6,543 nt of DNA from assembly GCA_002726845.1 (NCBI GenBank), contig PBSP01000004.1:6629-13171 (forward strand). Reading direction: 5' to 3'. The stretch comes from Methanobacteriota archaeon. Its GTDB lineage: Archaea > Thermoplasmatota > Poseidoniia > Poseidoniales > Poseidoniaceae. Position numbers and translations under genes: made by a program. Below are positions 1 through 4,071 of this stretch, in pieces; position 1 is the stretch's first letter, and each line of letters begins with the position of its first letter. Under the pieces are notes generated by a model. It saw only the letters and a program-made list of their open reading frames with translations. It did not search any database and had not been told where the DNA came from.

Positions 1-2435
1 GCAATCATAGAATACAACACAATGTCCCATGATATCTTGAATACAAGTCGTGGGAGATTTGGCGAGACAGAAAGATGGATGGAAAGGAAAGCGACGCGCA
101 GAACGCAAAACCAAACAGTGAGATGCAACGGCCAGTTAATCGATCTGAACATATGGAAAATAAGGATGGTCATCAAACCCATCGGACCACCTCCCATGAA
201 ACCGACCCAAGTGTTGCTCGGTGATTCTCGATCGCCAATGTAGCCCCCTGTCAAATAGAGGTTTCCTGGATCAATATCACGTGGATGAGTGAATCCATCC
301 AATTGACCCATCGTAGCCCACCATGTGAACCAAACAACAATTGGAATGAGTGCAACAAGAACGTATCGTGTTGCTTCAACAACAGGTCCACGTTGTTGTT
401 CCATGAGGAATTTGAACTCTCTTTGAGAAAGGTAGTAAAATCCTGAATAGAGAATCATCGTGGTTGCACCTGCATAGGATCCCCAACTGATGGTCACCCA
501 AGCAAAAGCGACGAAATGAATTGGGGAAATTCCAATCCTTCTTTTCTTCGTAATCAATTCTGCAAACCAAGCAAAGAGGAACATCAACAAAATCGAGAGG
601 ACCACCCAATCGATTGCATTGCGTTTGAACCACATTGCAACAGGCAAAAGGCCGTACATTGCTGAGACGGTGAACATGACCTTTCTGGATTGTATGTTTT
701 CGACATAAATCAGGTAAAGAAGCGACGCACCTACGATAAGAAGAATTGACAGAAGGAGCATGGAGGGATGTTCTTGTTGAATGGTGACGATATAGAATCG
801 CGTCAGTGATCTTCCAAGAATTCGGTGTTCGCTGAAGAAAAAGGTTACAAAACAAATCAGAATGAAAGGCAGCAAAAGCTGTGTCGGTACCTTCTTTTTG
901 ACCGATTTGAAGTAGAATCGTTCAAGGAGAATATATCCAAAAACGCAGACTCCAATAATGGACAATCTCGTTTCAGGGAACATGATAGTCGCTGAGAAAA
1001 TACTGCCAAGACCAACGATTTGAAGATGCGAGAAATCATGTTGCTTCCATTTTTCATATTGTATGATCAATAGGCCTGCTACGAAAAGACCAACTGGAAG
1101 CCACAACCCTACCGGATAGTAAAACAAGGCAAGCGTGTCTCGATTAAACGACAATGTCATTGATAAAAATGCAGTCGTAGCAAATGAAATCGTTGACCAG
1201 AACATGAACCTTTTCGATTGATTCAGTTCCCTTAGTGCATAGATGAGCACCCCTGCAATGCCAAGAAATGCAATACTGCTCAGTAAAAAATCAGATGTGC
1301 GTAAACCGATTTCATCCACATTTAAGCGCTCCCACTCAATCTTTTCTGAAGTCAATCCTTCGATGTGTGGATGACCTTCCTCAATCAACCAATCGTTGCG
1401 AGCAACTGTTGCATCCCAATTCCATTGGTCAAGTTGTTGGCGTTTTTCTTCGCTTATGTCAAATGCATCGAGTGGAATACGTCCATGAACTGCATGAGGC
1501 AGTGGTAATGAGAAAAGAACGGAAGGAAGCGTTGCTAGGTCACGTTGTTGAACATCTTTGACAACCGCGCCTTTCTTGACATTTGGACCCCACATGAAAG
1601 CCGCTACATCGCGGAGAATGTCAAGGTCTGAACCGTGTTGACCTGAATCGGTTAAACCGTGATCTGATGTGACGACAACCGTCCAATCATCTGGCAGTTC
1701 TTGAAACACCTCCTCCAGGTTTGTATCAATCCACCTGAGCTTGTCCTCGTACTCAGGAGAATCCAATGCACCGTATCGATGACCAACACTGTCCAATCCA
1801 GAAAGGTGAGCGATAATGAGATTGCGAGGTATGGAATGGCCTTCTGGTGGAGCACCTCTTGCCCATCGTTTCAATTCTTCAAATCCCTCCTCATCGCCTT
1901 TGTAGTAATCTGCATGGCCATAGCGAGCCTCGTAGAAGGGAGCCTTCTCTCGATCAAAGACAAGATGTTTCCAAACGTAATCACCAATGACGCCAACGTG
2001 GTTGTCTGGATTGCCATTTCCATCCCCATCAAATGTTGAAGCCAAGTTGAATCCATCAATACTCCCTGGGTGTTGTGGACGGAAATTTTGGAGCGCTTCA
2101 TTTGGTCGTGAAGGCACACCCGTGGCCATCTCTTTGACACACATTGCTGTCATGGTCAACGGATTTGTTCGAACTTCAAGATAGGCCCCGTCCGCCACCC
2201 TTCGGTTCAAATTTGGCATGAAGGTTGAATCGGTCATCATATCTTTGCGACCACCGTCTAGTACAACGAAAAGAAATCCTTCAGTTAAGGGTTCATCAGG
2301 ATATGGTGAAGGTTCGACACCTTCCATCGGCACTGGCATGTCTGAAACGATGTAAGAGCCAGTATAGATGAGTGAAGGGAGGCAGAAAAGAGCCACCATC
2401 ACAAATGCGATGATGACTATACGTGGTAGTCGCAT
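1..2435 (-). CDS. PIG-N/PIG-O-like phosphoethanolamine transferase family membrane protein (alkaline phosphatase superfamily), 3' end beyond window
   Basis: The frame is open from ATG at 2435 to the left edge: 811 full codons, no stop, so the C-terminus is missing. Residues about 6-24 form a signal-anchor helix. The catalytic domain follows at about 52-320. D60 lies in FVVLDGGRKD. T96 (in NPLTMTAMC, before MATG) is the probable nucleophile. D215 and H219 lie in HLSGLDSVGHRYG, D258 and H259 in VVVTSDHG, and H267 in DSGQHG. These match the two-metal site of the alkaline phosphatase superfamily, and the motif order resembles eukaryotic PIG-O/PIG-G most closely. From about residue 382 to the edge there are many hydrophobic helices, as in those enzymes. 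By family, the role would be transfer or hydrolysis of a phosphoethanolamine-type head group on a lipid or surface glycan, with the catalytic domain outside the membrane. The substrate is unknown. A GTG lies 12 bases upstream in frame; ATG is preferred. It could instead be a nucleotide pyrophosphatase-like phosphodiesterase. Confidence 0.9.
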   Translation of the reverse strand, partial: MRLPRIVIIAFVMVALFCLPSLIYTGSYIVSDMPVPMEGVEPSPYPDEPLTEGFLFVVLDGGRKDMMTDSTFMPNLNRRVADGAYLEVRTNPLTMTAMCVKEMATGVPSRPNEALQNFRPQHPGSIDGFNLASTFDGDGNGNPDNHVGVIGDYVWKHLVFDREKAPFYEARYGHADYYKGDEEGFEELKRWARGAPPEGHSIPRNLIIAHLSGLDSVGHRYGALDSPEYEDKLRWIDTNLEEVFQELPDDWTVVVTSDHGLTDSGQHGSDLDILRDVAAFMWGPNVKKGAVVKDVQQRDLATLPSVLFSLPLPHAVHGRIPLDAFDISEEKRQQLDQWNWDATVARNDWLIEEGHPHIEGLTSEKIEWERLNVDEIGLRTSDFLLSSIAFLGIAGVLIYALRELNQSKRFMFWSTISFATTAFLSMTLSFNRDTLALFYYPVGLWLPVGLFVAGLLIIQYEKWKQHDFSHLQIVGLGSIFSATIMFPETRLSIIGVCVFGYILLERFYFKSVKKKVPTQLLLPFILICFVTFFFSEHRILGRSLTRFYIVTIQQEHPSMLLLSILLIVGASLLYLIYVENIQSRKVMFTVSAMYGLLPVAMWFKRNAIDWVVLSILLMFLFAWFAELITKKRRIGISPIHFVAFAWVTISWGSYAGATTMILYSGFYYLSQREFKFLMEQQRGPVVEATRYVLVALIPIVVWFTWWATMGQLDGFTHPRDIDPGNLYLTGGYIGDRESPSNTWVGFMGGGPMGLMTILIFHMFRSINWPLHLTVWFCVLRVAFLSIHLSVSPNLPRLVFKISWDIVLYSMI

Positions 2436-2539
2436 TCGTGAATACACCGCTACACATCGCTTATGATGCTTTCACCATCGTTTCTAATTTCAGCCCAATT
2501 CCCCGTAAAATCAAACAGCACGACCCACCACCGTGAATC
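2436..2539. promoter_or_regulatory. Divergent intergenic region, promoters for both flanking genes
   Basis: This gap of about 104 bases separates the divergent starts of the transferase-like gene (2435, minus) and the RNA methyltransferase (2540, plus), so it must hold both promoters. No strong Shine-Dalgarno sequence sits ahead of either start. AT-rich tracts at 2504-2516 (plus strand, about 25-35 bases before 2540) and around 2458-2466 (minus strand, about 25-30 bases before 2435) are at distances that would suit TATA boxes of leaderless archaeal transcripts. Neither is a good consensus match, so no exact box is called. Confidence 0.4.
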
Positions 2540-3244
2540 ATGGCCAACCAAGTACAGGGTTCGGATTCGATTCTTTCCATGTTGCAATCGGACCATGACA
2601 TTCGGCTGGTTCTCGTCGACCGTGAAAAGAACACGGAATCCCTACGACAAGAGTGTGCAAAACAAGGCATTCCTCTTGAGGAGGGATCGACAAACGATCT
2701 GTGGCGGATGTCAGCGGTTGGCCACACAGATGCACTTGCATTGCTAGGAAGAGAACCTCATGGAACATTGGAAGAAGTCTTTGAACGAGGCGGTTCAATA
2801 TGGCTTCTTGATGGAGTACAATATCCAACAAATCTCGGATTTGGAATCCGTACCATCGAAGTAAGCGGTGCTGATGCTGTCGTTCTCAACGCTTCAAGAA
2901 CCCATCAAGATCGTCGAACGATACGAAGATCGAGCATGCGAGCTGATCGATTTATTCCAGTGGTTTACAGCGACACAGCGTCCATTATCGCAGAAGCAAA
3001 GAAAAACGGATTCAGAATCATTGCTGCTGAGGATGTTGGGACGGTCGAACCGTGGGATTGCGATTTGTTGGGCGATGTTCTTTTTGTTGTCGGAGCAGAA
3101 CGAGAAGGCGTTTCAAAAGAAGTTCTCGATGCCTGCGACGAGATTGTACGATTGCCAATGGAAGGTTTTGTTCCGTCGTACAATCTTCAGGTTGCAATCA
3201 GCGTTTTGGCAGTCGAAGCATTGAGGCAAAGAAGAGCAACATGA
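2540..3244 (+). CDS. SpoU/TrmH-family RNA 2'-O-methyltransferase
   Basis: This 234-aa protein is of the SPOUT (knotted) class, which uses S-adenosylmethionine to methylate a ribose 2'-hydroxyl in tRNA or rRNA in the cytoplasm. A short N-terminal part (about 1-80), containing IRLVLVDREK, probably corresponds to the RNA-recognition region of the family. Motif 1 is at 91-111: DGVQYPTNLG then GIRT, with N98 and the expected catalytic Arg R104. Motif 2 is at 182-207: FVVGAEREGVS, with E187 and G190, then VRLPM. Motif 3 is at 212-221: PSYNLQVAIS, with N215. These motifs form the trefoil-knot SAM site. Motif 3 carries Q217 where SLNVS-type members have Ser. The ATG at 2540 gives a natural N-terminus for the family. 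The next gene is convergent with a 45-base gap. The target nucleotide cannot be told from sequence: tRNA Gm18-type and rRNA RlmB-type members share these motifs. Confidence 0.95.
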   Translation: MANQVQGSDSILSMLQSDHDIRLVLVDREKNTESLRQECAKQGIPLEEGSTNDLWRMSAVGHTDALALLGREPHGTLEEVFERGGSIWLLDGVQYPTNLGFGIRTIEVSGADAVVLNASRTHQDRRTIRRSSMRADRFIPVVYSDTASIIAEAKKNGFRIIAAEDVGTVEPWDCDLLGDVLFVVGAEREGVSKEVLDACDEIVRLPMEGFVPSYNLQVAISVLAVEALRQRRAT

Positions 3245-3252
3245 AGAACCGC

Positions 3253-3275
3253 AGTTCAGTATTTTTGAGAGAACT
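3253..3275 (+). terminator. Possible terminator of the methyltransferase gene (weak hairpin with T-run)
   Basis: In the 45-base convergent gap, AGTTC (3253-3257) and GAACT (3271-3275) form a 5-bp inverted repeat. It starts 9 bases after the methyltransferase stop. A TTTTT run lies inside the loop at 3262-3266. Archaeal termination is driven largely by T-runs, so the T-tract is the more believable signal. The stem is short and the loop is 13 bases, so this is a weak call. Confidence 0.3.
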
Positions 3276-3289
3276 TTCCGCTTGCAGTT

Positions 3290-3526
3290 TTACAAGGAAG
3301 CAAGAATTGCAAGAAGGATTAGGAAACCAACACCGGCGAGTAAAATCAATCCTGTATGCTTAATTCCATCTTTTAGATTGTTCAGTGATTCCTTGCCTTT
3401 GGGCAAGTAAAATTCAACAAATCCGCATTCTTTGCAAGAGATCATTTGCAGTCCACCCCGAATTCGGGCGTTTAACGATTCATTCAGGCTTTGCGCTCCA
3501 CATTTTACGCACACACCATCGCTCAT
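3290..3526 (-). CDS. Small zinc-ribbon protein with C-terminal membrane helix
   Basis: The 78-aa protein begins MSDGVCVKCG. Two CxxC knuckles, C6/C9 and C31/C34 (CKECGFVEFY), are about 21 residues apart and would hold one structural zinc ion. The spacing resembles small archaeal Zn-ribbon proteins whose second knuckle is followed by G-[FY]-x-E-[FY]. A linker (41-56, rich in Lys and Asn) leads to one hydrophobic helix at about 57-76, ending within two residues of the C-terminus. This suggests a tail-anchored protein with the ribbon in the cytoplasm (inference). The ATG at 3526 is the only good start and has no Shine-Dalgarno site, but a TATA-like element sits about 27 bases upstream. It is convergent with the methyltransferase and 85 bases downstream of the 131-aa membrane protein gene on the same strand. 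No specific function can be given. Confidence 0.85.
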   Translation of the reverse strand: MSDGVCVKCGAQSLNESLNARIRGGLQMISCKECGFVEFYLPKGKESLNNLKDGIKHTGLILLAGVGFLILLAILASL

Positions 3527-3547
3527 GATGGGTTTACTGCCTCAAAG

Positions 3548-3560
3548 AATGTATACCTTT
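3548..3560 (-). promoter_or_regulatory. TATA-like element before the zinc-ribbon gene
   Basis: Read on the minus strand this is AAAAGGTATACATT-like, with the palindrome GTATAC at 3551-3556. Its centre is about 27 bases from the ATG at 3526. An archaeal TATA box usually lies about 26-28 bases before the transcription start, so the spacing fits a leaderless mRNA beginning at or next to the ATG. The call rests on spacing and A/T content only; no BRE was clearly seen. Confidence 0.35.
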
Positions 3561-3571
3561 TCACCTACAAG

Positions 3572-3589
3572 GAATCTAATTTGAGATTC
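3572..3589. repeat. Short inverted repeat between the 131-aa gene and the zinc-ribbon gene
   Basis: GAATCT at 3572-3577 and AGATTC at 3584-3589 are perfect reverse complements around a 6-base spacer. The repeat begins 22 bases past the stop of the 131-aa gene and lies just upstream of the TATA-like element of the zinc-ribbon gene. It could be a regulator binding site or an mRNA hairpin. No T-run follows on the minus strand, so a terminator role is not supported. Confidence 0.4.
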
Positions 3590-3611
3590 TAGCACTACGC
3601 TACGATGGACG

Positions 3612-4007
3612 TCATCCTCGGTATTTTGTCCATGCTCCACCCGATTCTGGTCGGGTGAACCACGTGTCTGAACCAGGAGGATGTTCGACCCATTCGTAAC
3701 CCTGCTGAACCACACCAACTGCATCAAAAGATGGAGTGTCTTCAAATTCAGCAACGATGGAATCAAACGCTTTCTCCTCATCGTACAAATCCAGTGCTTT
3801 TATTCCAGTTCCTCCGGGTCGAGAAAGAATTGCTAACAACATACCAATAGTCATGAGTGCTAACGAAGCAATTTGTATGTTTTTGTACAAGTTGCAATTG
3901 CTGTTTTCGTTGATGATGCACTCCAATCGCAGGTCGCCAGAGAATGAGAAAAAGGGGATGGAAAGCACGATGAGAAACAGGCCAGAAGAGAAACGAAGGT
4001 CTCGCAT
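3612..4007 (-). CDS. Two-helix membrane protein with Trp-rich C-terminal motif
   Basis: The protein is 131 aa from the ATG at 4007; an in-frame TTG three codons upstream (4016) is the less likely start. Helix 1 is at about 6-22 (LFLIVLSIPFF). A short loop holds C30 and C38, which could form a disulphide if outside the cell. Helix 2 is at about 45-62 (ASLALMTIGMLLAIL), followed by SRPGG. The C-terminal part is an acidic linker (73-93), then a compact motif at about 103-129: GYEWVEHPPGSDTWF, a Pro-Glu-Ser-Gly-Gly stretch, AWTKY. Spaced Trp, Pro and Gly suggest a small WW-like beta fold, but no named domain can be assigned. Arg residues precede helix 1, so the N- and C-termini are probably inside. 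It lies 64 bases downstream of the 818-aa gene and its hairpin resembles that protein's hairpins. Function is unknown. Confidence 0.85.
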   Translation of the reverse strand: MRDLRFSSGLFLIVLSIPFFSFSGDLRLECIINENSNCNLYKNIQIASLALMTIGMLLAILSRPGGTGIKALDLYDEEKAFDSIVAEFEDTPSFDAVGVVQQGYEWVEHPPGSDTWFTRPESGGAWTKYRG

Positions 4008-4071
4008 AGTAAACAATAGAATCCCGCATTTTTGACTTTATCTATGCGGTATTCGCGAGCACTCTGTATGT

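Noticed and set aside
1..243. A 73-aa plus-strand open frame at 22-243
   Set aside because: It is antisense to the membrane region of the transferase-like gene and shows no domain or start signal.
376..1057. Two apparent minus-strand proteins of 159 and 66 aa (376-855 and 857-1057)
   Set aside because: They lie in a different frame from the long open frame 2435 to 1, which carries clear phosphatase motifs and membrane helices without a stop. They are shadows.
3572..3589. The 6-bp inverted repeat as an intrinsic terminator of the 131-aa gene
   Set aside because: No T-run follows it on the minus strand and the stem is short; a regulatory site is at least as likely.
4014..4016. TTG at 4016 as the start of the 131-aa protein
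   Set aside because: An ATG three codons downstream at 4007 gives a natural N-terminus (MRDLRF before helix 1). TTG starts are rarer and no ribosome site supports it.
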